64,000 nt of DNA, from contig NC_082688.1 of NCBI RefSeq assembly GCF_949987515.2, forward strand, positions 101,907,893 through 101,971,892, written 5' to 3'. The notes under the pieces were generated by a model. The model was not told where the DNA came from, did not search any database, and was given only the letters and a program-made list of their open reading frames with translations. The stretch comes from Delphinus delphis. Its lineage: Eukaryota; Chordata; Mammalia; Artiodactyla; Delphinidae. The first letter of the stretch is position 1; the number at the start of each line of letters is the position of its first letter. This document shows positions 22,855 to 34,985 of this stretch, piece after piece. The translations under genes and the position numbers were made by a program.

Positions 22855-25800
22855 TTATTTTTCTCAACTTTATTGGAGTATAAATGCTTTACAATGTTGT
22901 GTTAGCTTCTGCTGTAAAACAAAGTGAATCAGCTATATGTATACATATATCCCCTATCCCCTCCCTCTTGAGCCTCCCTCCTACCCTCCCTATCCCATCT
23001 CTCTAGGTCGTCACAAAGCACTGAGCTGATCTCCCTGTGCCAGCAGCCACTTCACACTAGCCATCCATTTTACATTTGGTAGTGTATATATGTCAATGCT
23101 AATCTCTCCCTTCACCCCAGTTTCCCTTCCCCCCCATGCCCTCAAGTCCGTTCTCTACATCTGCATCTTTATTCCTGCCCTGCCACTAGGTGCATCAGTA
23201 CCGCTTTTTTAAATTATGCATATATGTGTTAGCATATGGTATTTGTTTTTCTCTTTCTGACTTACTTCACTCTGTTTTTGTTTTTGTTTTTGTTTGCGGT
23301 ACGTGGGCCTCTCACTGCTGTGGCCTCTCCCGTTGCAGAGCACAGGCTCCGGACGTGCAGGCTCGGCAGCCATGGCTCACGGGCCCAGCCACTCCGCGGC
23401 ATGTGGGATCTTCCCGGACCGGGTCATGAACCCGTGTCCCCTGCATCGGTAGGCAGACTCTCAACCACTGCGCCACCAGGGAAGCCCTGACTTACTTCAC
23501 TCTGTAGACAGATTCTAGGTCCATCCACCTCACTACAAATAACTCAGTTTCTTTCCTTTTTACAGCTGAGTAATATTCCATTGTATATATGTGCCACATC
23601 TTCTTTATCCATTCACCAATTGATGAACATTTAGGTTGCTTCCATGTCCTGGTTATTGTAAATAGTGCTGCAATGAACATTGTGGTACATGTATCTTTTT
23701 GAATTATGGTTTTCTCAGGGTATATGCACAGTATTGGAATTGCTGGGTCATATGGTAGTTCTATTTTTAGTTTTTTTAGGAACCTTCATACTGTTCTCCA
23801 TAGTGGCTGTATCAATTTACATTCCCACCAACAGTGTAAGAGCGTTCCTTTTTCTCCACACCCTCTCCAGCATTTATTGTTTGTAGATTTTTTGATGATG
23901 ACCATTCTGATCGGTGTGAGGTGATACCTCACTGTGGTTTTGATTTATATTGCTCTAATGGTTAGTGATGCTGAGCATCTTTTCATGTATTTGTTGGCCA
24001 TCTGTATGTCTTCTTTGGAGAAATGTCTATTAAGGTCTTCCACCCATTTTTGGATTGGTTGTTTGTGTTTTTCTTGATATTGAGCTGCTTGTATATTTTG
24101 GAGATTAATCCTTTGTCAGTTGCTTCATTTGCAAATATTTTCTCCCATTCTGAGGGTTGTATTTTTGTCTTGTTTATGGTTGCCTTTGCTGTGCAAAAGC
24201 TTTTAAGTTTCATTAGGTCCCATTTGTTTCTCTTTGTTTTTATTTCCCTTACTCTAGGAGGTAGGTCAAAAAGGATCTTGCTGTGATTTATGTCACAGAG
24301 TGTTCTGCCTATATTTTCCTCTAAGAGTTTTACAGTGTCTGGTCTTACATTTAGGTCTTTAATCCATTTTGAGTTTATTTTTGTGTATGGGGTTGGGGAG
24401 TGTCCTAATTTCATACTTTTATGTATAGCTGTTCATTTTTCCCAGCACCACTTATTAAAGAAGCTGTCTTTTCTCCATTGTATATTCTTGCCTCCTTTGT
24501 CAAAGATAAGGTGACCATATGTTCATGAGTTTATCTCTGGGCTTTCTATCCTGTTCCATTGATCTATATTTCTGTTTTTGTGCCAGTGCCATACTTGATG
24601 GCACTTGATTGTGCCATACTTGATGGTCTTGATTACTGTAGCTTTGTAGTATAGTGTGAAGTCAGGGAGCCTGATTCCTCCAGCTCTGTTTTTCTTTCAT
24701 AAGATTGCTTTGGCTATTTGGGGTCCTTTTTGTTTCCATAAAAATTGTAAAATTTCTTGCTCTAGTTCTGTGAAAAATGCCATTGGTAATTTGATAGGGA
24801 TTGCATTGAACCTGTAGATTGCTTTGGGTATTATAGTCATTTTCACAATATTGTTTCTTCCCATCTAGGAGCATGGTATATCTCTCCATCTGTTTATGTT
24901 ATATTTGATTTCTTTCATCAGTGTTTTATAGTTTTCTGGGTACAGCTCTTTTGCCTCCTTAGGTAGGCTTATTCCTAGGTATTTTATTCTTTTTGTTGCA
25001 ATGGTAAATGGGATTGTTTCCTTAATTTCCTTTTCTGATCTTTAGTTGTTAGTGTATAGGAATGCAAGAGATTTATGTGCATTAATTCTGTACCCTGCTA
25101 CTTTACCAAATTCATTGATTAGCTCTATTAGTTTTCTGGTGGCATCTTTAGGATTTTCTATGTATAGTATCATGTCATTGGAAAACAGTGACAGTTTTAC
25201 ATCTTCTTTTCTAATTTGTATTCCTTTTATTTCCTTTCTTCTCTGTGGCTAGGACTTCCAATACTATGTAGAATAATAGTGGCAAGAGTGGACATCCTTA
25301 TCTTGTTCCTGATCTTAGAGGAAATGCTTTCAGTTTTTCACTATTGAGAATGACGTTTGCTGTGAGTTTGTCATATACAGCTTTTATTATGTTGAGGTAG
25401 GTTCCCTCTATGCCCACTTTCTGGAGAGTTTTAATCATAAATGGGGATTGAATATTGTCAAAAGCTTTTTCTGCATCTATTGAGATGCTCATATGGTTTT
25501 TATTCTTTAATTTGTTAATATGGTGTATCACATTGATTGTTTTGCATATATTGAAGAATCCTTGCATCCCTGGGATAAATTCCACTTGATCATGGTGTAT
25601 GATTCTTTTAATGTGTTGTTGGATTCTGTTTGCTGGTATTTCGTTGAGGACTTTTGCATCTATGTTCATCAGTGATATTGGTCTATAATTTTCTTTTTTG
25701 GTGATATCATTTTCTGATATCATGGCATCAGGGTAATGGTGGCCTCATAGAACAAGTTTGGGAGTGTTCCTCCCTCCACAAGTTTTCGGAAGAGTTTGAG

Positions 25801-28042
25801 AACTATACGTATTAACTCTTCTCTAAATGTTTGATAGAATTCGCCTGTGAAGCCATCTGGTCCTGGACTTTTGTTTCTTGGAATATTTTTAATTATAGTT
25901 TCAATTTCGTTACCTGTGATTGGTCTGTTTATATTTTCTAATTCTTCCTGTTTCAACCTTAGAAGCTTGTACTTTTCCAAGAATTTGTCCGTTTCTTCCA
26001 GGTTGTCCATTTTATTGGCATACAGTTGCTTGTATTAGTCTCTTATGATCTTATGTATTACCGTGGTGTCAGTTGTAATCTCTCCTTTTTCATTTCTAAT
26101 TTTATTGATTTGTGTCCTCTCCCTTTTTTTCTTGATGAGTCTGGCTAAAGTTTTATCAATTTTGTTTATCTTCTCAAAGAACCAGCTTTTAGTTTTATTG
26201 ATCTTTGCTATTGTTTTCTTTGTTTCTGTTTCATTTATTTCTCCTCTAATCTTTATGATTTCTTTCTTTCTACTAACTTTGCATTTTCTTTGTTCTTCTT
26301 TTTTAGGTGTAAGGTTAAATTGTTTATTTGAGATTTTTTCTTGTTCTTGAGGTGAGCTTGAATTGCTATGTACTTCCCTCTTAGAACTGCTCTTCCTGCA
26401 TCCCATAGGTTTTGGATCGTCATGTTTTTGTTATCATTTGTTTCTAGGTATTTTTTGATTTTCTCTTTGATTTATTCAGTGATCTCTTGGTTATTTAGCA
26501 GCACACTGTTTAGCCTCCATGTATTTGTGCTTTTTACTGTTTTTTTTCCCGTAATTGATTTCTAATCTTGTAGCATTGTAGTCAGAAAAGATGCTTGATA
26601 TGACTTCAGTTTTCTTAAATTTTCCAAGGCTTGATTTGTGACCCAAGATGTGATCTATTTTGGAGAATGTTCCACGTGCATTTGAGAAGAAAGTGTTCTT
26701 CTGCTTTCTGGTACAATGTCCTAAAAATATCAATTAAGTCTATTGTGCCATTTAAAGCGTGTGTTTCCTTATTTATTTTCTGTCTGGATGATCTGTCTAT
26801 TGGTGTAAATGGGGTGTTAAAGTCCCCCACTATTATTGTATTACTGTCAATTTCTCCTTTTATGGCTGTTAGCATTTGCCTTATGTATTGAGGTGCTCCT
26901 ATGTTGGGTGCATAAATATTTATAATTGTTATGTTTTCTTCTTGGATTAATCCTTTGATCATTATGTAGTGTCCTTCTTTATCTCTTGTAACAGTCTTTA
27001 TTTTAAAGTCTATTTTATCTGATATGAATATTGCTACTTCATCTTTCTTATATTTTCCATTTGCATGGAATATCATTTTCCATCCCCTCACTTTCAGTCT
27101 GCATGTGTCCCTAGGTCTGAAGTGTGTTTCTTGTAGAGAGCATATATAAGGGTCTCATTTTTGTATGCATTCAGCCAGTCTGTGTCTTTTGGTTGGAGAA
27201 TTTAATCCATTTACATTCAAGGTGATTATCAATATGTATATTCCTATTACCATTTTATTAATTGATTTGGGTTTGTTTTTGTGGGTCTTTTTCTTCTCTT
27301 GTGTTTCCCACTTAGAGAAGTTCCTTTAGCATTTGTTGTAAAGCTGGTTTGGTGGTGCTGAAGTCTCCTAACTTTTGCTTGTTTGTAAAGATTTTGATTT
27401 CTCCATCGAATCTGAATGAGATACTTGCTGAGCAGAGTAATCTCGTTTGTAGGTTTTTCCTTTTCATCACTTTAAATATGTCCTGCCACTGCCTTCTGGC
27501 TTGCAGAGTTTCTGCTGAAAGATCAGCTCTTAACCTTATGGGGATTCCCTGGTATACTCTTTTTGCTTTTCCCTTGCTGCTTTTAATATTTTTTCTTTGT
27601 ATTTAATTTTTGGTAGTTTGATTAATATATGTCAGCATGTTTCTCTTTGGGTTTATCCTGTATGGGACTCTCTGTGCTTCCTGGACTTGATTGACTATTT
27701 TCTTTCACATGTTAGGGAAGTTCTCAACTATAATCTCTTCAAATATTTTCTCAGACCCTTTCTTTTTCTCTTCTTCTTCTGGGACCCCTATAATTCAAAT
27801 GTTGGTGCATTTAACGTTGTCCCAGAGGTCTCAGTTGAGACTGTCTTCAATTCTTTTTTCTTTGTTCTTCTACCTGGCAGTTATTTCCAGCATTTTATCT
27901 TCCAGCTCACTTATCCGTTATTCTGCCTCAGTTATTCTGCTATTGATTCCTTCTAGAGTATTTTTAATTCCAGTTATTGTGTTGTTCATCACTGTTTGTT
28001 TGCTCTTTAGTTCTTCTAGATCCTTGTTAAAAGTTTCTTGTA
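22855..28042 (-). mobile_element. Long antisense L1 LINE (5'-truncated; ORF1 tail, ORF2, 3' UTR), interrupted by a SINE
   Basis: Read on the minus strand, the element runs from the end of ORF1 (27918-28030, coiled-coil type NTLEGINSRITEAE) into ORF2. The endonuclease region (about 26490-27091) shows NIYAPN and VGDFNTP. The reverse-transcriptase region (about 25000-26010) shows [15 protein letters not shown] and [10 protein letters not shown]. The ORF2 C-terminal part reaches to about 23980, followed by a 3' UTR ending near 22855 with the usual CCAATAAAG. Several stops and frameshifts break ORF2. The polymerase motif usually read as FADD is FSND here (25174-25185), so a catalytic Asp is lost. 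A CHR-2 SINE sits in the 3' UTR at 23275-23486. Confidence 0.92.
23275..23486 (-). mobile_element. CHR-2 type SINE inside the L1 3' UTR
   Basis: Minus-strand copy with a T-rich tail on the left. It is flanked by an 18-bp direct duplication, CTGACTTACTTCACTCTG, at 23257-23274 and 23487-23504. It inserted after the host L1. Confidence 0.95.
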
Positions 28043-28234
28043 GGGCTTCCCTTGTGGCACAGTGGTTGAGAGTCCGCCTGTCGATGCAAGGGACACGGGT
28101 TCGTGCTCCGGTCCGGGAAGATCCCACATGCCGCGGAGCGGCTGGGCCCGTGAGCCATGGCCGCTGAGCCTGCGCGTCCGGAGCCTGTGCTCTGCAACAG
28201 GAGAGGCCACAACAGCAAGAGGCCCGCGTACCAC

Positions 28235-28264
<30 letters not shown>
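28043..28264 (+). mobile_element. CHR-2 type SINE at the 5' boundary of the long L1
   Basis: Plus-strand copy starting GGGCTTCCCTTGTGGCACAG and ending in a run of about 28 A. The left flank is L1 ORF1 and the right flank is not L1. No convincing target duplication is visible. Confidence 0.9.
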
Positions 28265-28265
<1 letters not shown>

Positions 28266-28274
28266 ACACTGGAG

Positions 28275-28658
28275 AGGGGACTTCCCTGGTAGTCCAGTGG
28301 TAAAGAATCCACCTGCCAATTCAGGGGATGCGGGTTCAATCCCTGGTCGGGGAACTAAGACCCCATATGCCCGCGGGGCCACTAAGCCCGCGCACCACAA
28401 CCACTGAGCTCGCACAGCTCAACAAGAGAGCCCGCGAGCCACAAACTACAGAACCTACGTGCCCTGGAGCCCGTGAACCTCAACTAGGGAGAGAAAAACC
28501 CACACACCACAACTAGAGAGAAGCCCATGCCCCACAACTAGAGAGAAGCCCATGTGCCACAACTAGAGAGAAGCCCATGCACCACAACGAAAAATCCCGC
28601 GTGCTGCAAATAAGACCCAATGCAGCCAAATAAATAAATAAATATTAAAAAAAAATAA
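28275..28658 (+). mobile_element. CHR-1 like SINE with internal 25-bp tandem repeat
   Basis: The tRNA-like head has a box B type motif (GGTTCAATCCC), followed by a long CACAACTA-rich body. It is flanked by a 16-bp near-identical duplication, AAAAAGGACACTGGAG (28259-28274) and AAAAAGGACACAGGAG (28659-28674). Three 25-bp units start at 28508, 28533 and 28558, with a partial fourth at 28583. Confidence 0.9.
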
Positions 28659-28674
28659 AAAAAGGACACAGGAG

Positions 28675-29569
28675 CAACTTGAAGAAGATGGATGCGATGG
28701 TCATCAGGATAAAAAGACTAAAATATTTTTAATGATCCATAAATAAGAAAGTTTATCTCTCTGAAAAAAATACACTAATTGAGGAAAGAATTTGAAAAAC
28801 ATTTTATATATTCAATATGTCAGCCTGTTTTCTGAATTCTAACATAATTATTTTCACCCTAATCTAAACTGCAGTTTAAATACATGAGTTCATAATGATT
28901 CTTTAAGAATTTGGCTACCTTTGAAGGATGGTAGGGTGTCAATTCTGTATTTTTAACACTGGTTTTTCTAAAAAACAAAACAAAGCAAAACAAAAAGAAT
29001 TAGGCGTTTCTCATTACTTTCCTATAGAAGTTGTACTGGATATCTTTCCTGAGTGCATCTCCATGAGTATTTTTACAAATCCCTCTGTCCTTTGCAATTC
29101 TTAGAAACTGGCACTGGGAACTACAGACTTGATCGTATTCAGGTTTGAAATTTTGAGTCAGATTACTTCATATAGGAAACTCTGTGTCGACCAAGGCCCA
29201 GTTCCTTCAACAAATACAATGCACAAGTAGTTATAATGATAGAGGGGAAATTTTTCCATTAAAAGTGGCTTAAGTGACATTTTTTAGAAACAGGCCACAC
29301 TAAACTTTATTGTTTAGGGATACACAATTGGGTGGCAAAACTGTAAAGCAAAGCATGGAAATGATTTTTATGTTACCTGGATACAGGTAAGCTGCTGTCT
29401 TCCCTCCTGAAGGATGGGGCATGTGGTGGGTTCTGGGTGGTTGGTCAAGGTTTATCCCTTGACTTGGGGGGTAGTTACAAGAATTTGCCTTATAATATTT
29501 CTGTATTATGGACAATTGTTTGATATAGTTTATGTATCTGTGCTATATTTTAAAATAAAAATTTTAAAA
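28675..29569. other. No gene seen
   Basis: Unassigned non-repetitive sequence to the right of the second SINE. Confidence 0.6.
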
Positions 29570-29725
29570 AGAAGTCAGGATAGTGATTAATTTTGGAGAG
29601 GAGGGTTTAAAGAGAGCAAGAAAGTTTTGAGGACATGGTGACATTCTCGATATGGGTCTAAGTGGTGGTTATTTGGGTTTGTGTAAAAATGTGTCAAAAT
29701 AAACATCTATGATTTCTTCACTCTT
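29570..29725 (+). mobile_element. Old L1 3' UTR fragment
   Basis: GATAGTGATTAATTTTGGAG to GTGTAAAAATGTGTCAAAAT resembles the end of an old L1 3' UTR. Confidence 0.5.
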
Positions 29726-30779
29726 CTGTATGTATATTTTACTTAAGTAGATATTTTTTAAAAGATATTTTACAAACTAAAATGAAAAGAATCACAAGAA
29801 AGTCTTCCTTAGACACTGCTTAATTTACCCTTCATTTTTAATTTTAGGAAATGTTGCCTTTTAGAGTCATCTGTGTCATGGGAGAAATACATAATTTCAT
29901 ACTTGATTTAGAAGGAGTCCAGATGCTATTACATTGTTTACTTGGCGCTGTGTGGAAGTGTTGCTTAAAGACAGACTTTCAGTGCCAGAAATTTCTTTGC
30001 AATATATCATGTTAAACACCAATGATTTGTGTTTTAAATTTTGGCTAATGCTTTTCGTACCATTTGATTTCTTACCGTAAACTGTGAGAGCTATCTGCAG
30101 GGAATCTAGGCCTTTCCTGTTTCTCATTTCCTTCATTTTGGGAGATAACATCACGGTATAGAAAGAGAGGACCCAGTTACTTCCAAATCCATAGATTCAT
30201 CGGGGCTGGGAAATGTCAAATCAGCACCTGAATAAATAAAACACGAGCCCATTAGTGCGAACTTTCGTGACCTGTCAGCATCATTAGGTTTTGCTGTGCA
30301 CAGGGAGCCAGATGGTATAAGGCCTTCAATAACGATGGCATCTCTCGAGAGAGCCCAGCAAATCCAGGCTTTGCTTTTTGAATAAGCATTCCGATGTTTA
30401 CTTTCCAGGCAGGGACCTCACTTAGCTTTCAGGTTGCTGTAATTCAAACCCTGACCTCCTAGGAGTCTTTCCACCCTGCTGTGAATAGATGCACCCAACT
30501 AGATTCTGTAGTGGAACTCAAATCCACCGACCTAACACACATCATGACCCCACAGGCAGAGAACCTTCACCAGGCCTTATCCCTGATACTGGTACTCTCA
30601 AAGGTAATCTCTGCCAGGACCCCTTTGTTTGAGAGGATCAACTCATTAAGTTTACCATGTAAGCTTGGGCTGTGAACATTAATGTTTAAAAATGTAAAGT
30701 TTCAAAACAAAAGAACTTTTCTTAAACAAAAAAAAACAAAAGAAAAAAATTTTTTAAAAAGATATAAAAGAATGCAAAT
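29726..30779. other. No gene seen; includes possible conserved non-coding segment
   Basis: No repeat family recognised. The segment 30200-30480 is non-repetitive and of balanced composition. Frames are short. Confidence 0.5.
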
Positions 30780-31000
30780 TTTACAGGCATGGACCTAGAC
30801 CCAGATTCAAATCCCAGCCTTGCCACTTACTTACTAGCTGTGTAACCTTGAGCAACTTACTAAATTGTTCCAGGCCTCAGTTTATTCACCTGTAAATGGG
30901 GAACATGTCATCATCTATCACACAGATGGGAGCTAAATGGTATTGTTACGTATAAAACACTCAGAACCGTGATTACAGTAAGCACTCTGTTTGTTATTAT
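30780..31000 (+). mobile_element. MIR SINE
   Basis: CAGATTCAAATCCCAGCCTT, TAGCTGTGTAACCTTGAGCA and CTCAGTTTATTCACCTGTAAA are classic MIR motifs in order. Confidence 0.9.
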
Positions 31001-31004
31001 GATT

Positions 31005-31140
31005 ATCATTAGCTGTGTGAGCTTTGCACAAGTAACTTACCCTCTCTGTGCTTTAGTTTCCTTATCTAGAAAATGGAAATAATAAAAATAAGACCTACTT
31101 TATAAGGTTATGATAATAGTATAGTCCCTTTCTAGTCCCT
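31005..31140 (+). mobile_element. Second MIR SINE fragment
   Basis: TTAGCTGTGTGAGCTTTGCAC, TTTAGTTTCCTTATCTAGAAA and AAGACCTACTTTATAAGG repeat the MIR core and 3' part directly after the first copy. Confidence 0.8.
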
Positions 31141-31244
31141 TTCAGTCTCTTCTGTGCAATACACAAACTCTGAACAGGATGAAAGAAAATCATAATTTTA
31201 ATAGCCCTTGAATTCATTTTTTTCAGTTGTCATGTTTTAACGTA

Positions 31245-31520
31245 TCTTTTTTCTTCCAGTTTTATCGTGCTGTAATTGACACACAGCGCTGTAGAAGTTT
31301 AAGGTATACAGGATAACAATTGGACTTACATACATCATGAAATGATTATGGCAATAAATTTAGTGAACATCCATCATATCGTATAGATACAAAATTAAAG
31401 AAATAGAAAAAAAATTTTTTCTTTTGATGAGAACTCTTAAGATTTGCCCTCTTTCTACCTTTCCTATACAACAGACAGCAGAGTTCATTATATTTCTCAT
31501 GTTCTACATTATAGTCCTAG
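31245..31520 (-). mobile_element. Old L1 3' UTR, antisense
   Basis: TGCTGTAATTGACACACAGC and TTTAAGGTATACAGGATAAC match antisense 3' UTR sequence of older L1s. Confidence 0.75.
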
Positions 31521-32054
31521 TACATCCCTTGAATTCCTTTTAAAGGAGACCTGACTTCCTTCAGCAAAATTCTTTAATAATATCACTTGGGCGGAAAGTG
31601 CGACTGTCAGGGCATTAGTAATAGTCAAGGGGGCACGAGAAAAGCTAAACCACTTGGGAATAGGAATGAATAGAAATGCTGAAGTGCAGACAGAGGCAAG
31701 TAAAGAGAAGAGCAGAAGGGAGGTTGAGAAATGCAATGAAATGGCTGAGGGTCTTTAGAGAACCAGAAGGTCTACTATTATCATTTTATTTTTGTTACAT
31801 AAACACCACCCATCTTCTGAAAGCAAGTAGTCTATTACCACCAACAAAAGCTTTGTGTAAGTGTGCGTGCATTTATGTGCGTGTGTATCAGTCATGGAAA
31901 CGTGCTCAGTTCCACGTTTGTGAGTGGTGTAGGAGGGAGACTTCGTGCCTGAGTGTGGCCGAGACAGACTAGCTGTTCACGAGCATCCTTCATCTATTCA
32001 ATACATCTTTCCAAACAGGACTTCTGAGTTCTAGCTAAGGATACGGATATACCC

Positions 32055-32058
<4 letters not shown>
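31521..32058. other. No gene seen
   Basis: Unassigned sequence; frames up to 98 codons without known domains. Confidence 0.55.

Positions 32059-32095
<37 letters not shown>
32059..32095. repeat. (TA)n microsatellite
   Basis: About 18 TA units, flanked on both sides by the hexamer ACCCAG. Confidence 0.95.
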
Positions 32096-32097
<2 letters not shown>

Positions 32098-33454
32098 CAG
32101 CTGAAGTCTCCATTTCCTGTTCTCTTGCAACCAGGTGTGTACACATGAAAAGTTCTAGCCAATAAGACTGGAGAGAGATAGTGAGCGCTACCTCCTGGCC
32201 TAGATGATTACACCCTCAGCACACCATGGAAAAGACCGTGCATTGACACCAGGTCCTAGGTTTTGACAGAGATGCAATGACTTGTTTAGACATCGGGCTG
32301 CCTCCCTCGAGGAGGAGCTGAGTGTGTCCTGCACCAGCAGGAAGCAGGTTGTAAACGTGATGCAGACTTTAAGTGGCCAGACTCTCTAGTGTCAATTTCA
32401 TTACAAAACGAGGTTTCAGAGAGAACAGCGGACAAGAGAGCTGTTCTCAGAGAGCAGAACCAGAGTCTTGCCTAAAAGTTACTCCACTGCCAGGGCAGGA
32501 GGCCTTCACATCTTGTCCTGCAGAAGTCGATCAACGCTATGGACCACTGGGTGCTGGGTTTCTAATTTTTTTTCTTTTCCAAATAAGGATTTTTATAGCA
32601 GCTGTCCTTGTCCTAGTCTACCATTTCGTACTGCATCTCTGGGAGGGACCACAGACAATGTGGGTTTTGTTTTGTACATGTTGGGAAAGGCTGTCTCATG
32701 CACGCAGTCTTTGGGCCCCAACTCTGCTGCATCAGAATGGGCCTTGGGCCTGAAACACTTCCTACCAAGAGATAAAGGGCCCACACAGCCTGTGCTGGGC
32801 TTATCGCCCTGTGTGGGAATATCTTTCCTTGTTTCATGCTCAATGAGTACTCTTTTGTTTCTGCTTAAAGCGTGTGTGTCAAATGGCAGCTGGCCAACCC
32901 CACAGCTATGTCTGTCCTTTGCAGGGAAGGGACAAGATTCCTTCAACTGCAGCACCAAAAGAGTACGTATAGGTCAACTGCCCTGTGTCACTGCCAGGAA
33001 CAAGCCACTGGCCAGGGAACGCTAAGGCACACAATCGAAGCTAATCTTACTCTGTCTCCTTTCTGTGTAAGTAAAGCTTTAGTTCATCCAGTGCTGTCTT
33101 CCTTGGCCACTTTGATACAAGCTGCAATGGGAAGAAGTTTGGACTTCTATTCCTGCTGGTTGGCATAGTGGTGAACTTTGCTATGCTTCCTTCAGTTGGA
33201 GTCCTCCCCTGGGATTGGTAACTGGTGCATGGTACTCTGCTCCACAGTCGGTCATCAGATCATGAGAAGCTATATCTAAACTTGATGGAGGAGGATGCGT
33301 AACAACTTGATATCCTAGCTATTAAACTGGATGAGGCGTCTCACTTGAGGAGGTGTGAGTACCTTCTCTGCATTGGAAGAGAGGAGAGCATTAACATTTA
33401 GGGATCCAGAAGGATCAACAGTGACAGAGATCTAACCATAGCCGTATCCATGCC
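32096..33454. other. No gene seen; possible decayed LTR at the left
   Basis: Motifs such as AGTTCTAGCCAATAAGACTG (near 32151) resemble decayed LTR sequence, but no family was fixed. Overlapping frames at 32373-33025, up to 185 codons, show no domain and conflict with one another. Confidence 0.45.
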
Positions 33455-33918
33455 CCACTTCTTATTTTAATTTTTATTGGAATATAGTTGATATATAATG
33501 TTGTGTTAGTTTCAGGAGTATAGCAAAGTGAATCAGTTATATATATACATATATCCACTCTTTTTCAGATTCTGTTCTCATATAGATCATTACAAAGTAT
33601 TGAGTAGAGTTCCCTGTGCTATACAGTAGGTCCTTATTAGTTATCTGTTTTATATATAGTAGTGTTTATATGTCAACCCCAAACTCCCAATTTATCCCTG
33701 CCCTCCCCTTCTACATAAGTTTGTTTTCTACATCTGTGACTCTATTTCTGCTTTGTAAACAAGTTCACGTGTACCATTTTTTTTAGATTCCACATATAAG
33801 TGATATCATATTATATTTGTCTTTGTCTGACATACTTCACTCAGTATGACAATCTCTAGGTCCATCCATGTTGCTGCAAATGGCATTATTTTGTTCTTTT
33901 CATGGCTGAGTAATATTC

Positions 33919-33958
<40 letters not shown>

Positions 33959-34637
33959 CTTCTTTATCCATTTATCCATTTATCTTCTTTATCCATTCCT
34001 GTATCAATGGACATTTAGGTTGTTTCCATGTCCTGGCTATTGTAAATAGTGCTGCAATGAATATTGGGGTGCATGTATCTTCTTGAATTATGGTTTTCTC
34101 CAGATATATGCCCAGGAGTGAGACTGCTGGATCATATGGTAACCCTATTTTTAGTTTTCTAAGGAACCTCCATGATGTTTTCCACAGTGGCTGTACCAAT
34201 TTACATTCCCATCAACAGTGCAAGAAGGTTCCCTTTTCTCCACGCCCTTTCCAGCATTTATTGTTTGTAGATTTTTTTATCATGGCCATTCTGGCTGGTG
34301 TGAGGTGATACCTCATTATAGTTTTGATTTTCATTTCTCTAATAATTAGTGATGTTGAGCATCTTTTCATGTGCCTATTGACGATCTGTACGTCTTCTTT
34401 GGAGAAATGTCTATTTAGATCTTCTGCCCATTTTTTGATTGGGTTGTTTGTTTTTTTGATATTGAACTGCAGGAGCTGTTTATCTATTTTGGAGATTAAT
34501 CCCTTGTCAGTCACTTTGTTTGCAAATATTTTCTCCCATTCTGTAGGTTGTCTTTCGTTTTGTTTATGGTTTCCTTTGCTGTGCAAAAGCTTTTAAGTTT
34601 AATTAGGTCCCATTTGTTTATTTTTGTTTTTATTTAC
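33455..34637 (-). mobile_element. Antisense L1 3' end (3' UTR and ORF2 C-terminus)
   Basis: Antisense L1 3' terminus (TTTTTATTGGAATATAGTTG) continues through the ORF2 C-terminal region (ATTTAGGTTGTTTCCATGTCC; TTGGAGAAATGTCTATTTAG) and breaks off near 34637. It contains a (GT)n tract. Confidence 0.9.
33920..33956 (+). repeat. (GT)n microsatellite
   Basis: About 18 GT units in antisense L1, at the position where L1 has GTGTATATATG-type sequence. Confidence 0.95.
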
Positions 34638-34985
34638 ATCCATGCCTCCCTTCTTCCATAATGACAGCCATTACTGGACTCATGCCAGCCACCAAAAGCT
34701 ACACTTCTCAGCCTCCCTTGCAGCAAACAGGATGCATGAGATGTGAGCAGGATTGATACGTGCCACTTCCAGATCATTTTCAGAAGAGTTAGGTATGCAC
34801 TTCCCTGGCTGTTCTTGCCCCCTTCCCAAGAATGCTCGGAAGATGATAAGAACTTCAGACACTGACCAGACCTAGACTCTGTATCTGTAGACAAGTACTT
34901 CTCTATCTGTGATGGAGGACAATCTCTCATGGAAGAATACTTTTGAAATATACTATAAAATTAAATCTCTAGAAAACATGAAATG
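34638..34985. other. No gene seen; possible decayed LTR
   Basis: CTCAGCCTCCCTTGCAGCAA and ACGTGCCACTTCCAGATCAT have the flavour of an old LTR; not assigned. Confidence 0.45.

Noticed and set aside
24000..27100. L1 endonuclease and reverse-transcriptase frames as functional genes
   Set aside because: The frame is broken many times and the active-site motif is changed.
28508..28590. Possible CRISPR-like array of 25-bp units
   Set aside because: The units are directly adjacent without spacers and are part of a SINE in a mammalian genome.
32373..33168. Overlapping frames of 98 to 185 codons
   Set aside because: They overlap in several frames on both strands and show no domain or codon signal that would choose one.
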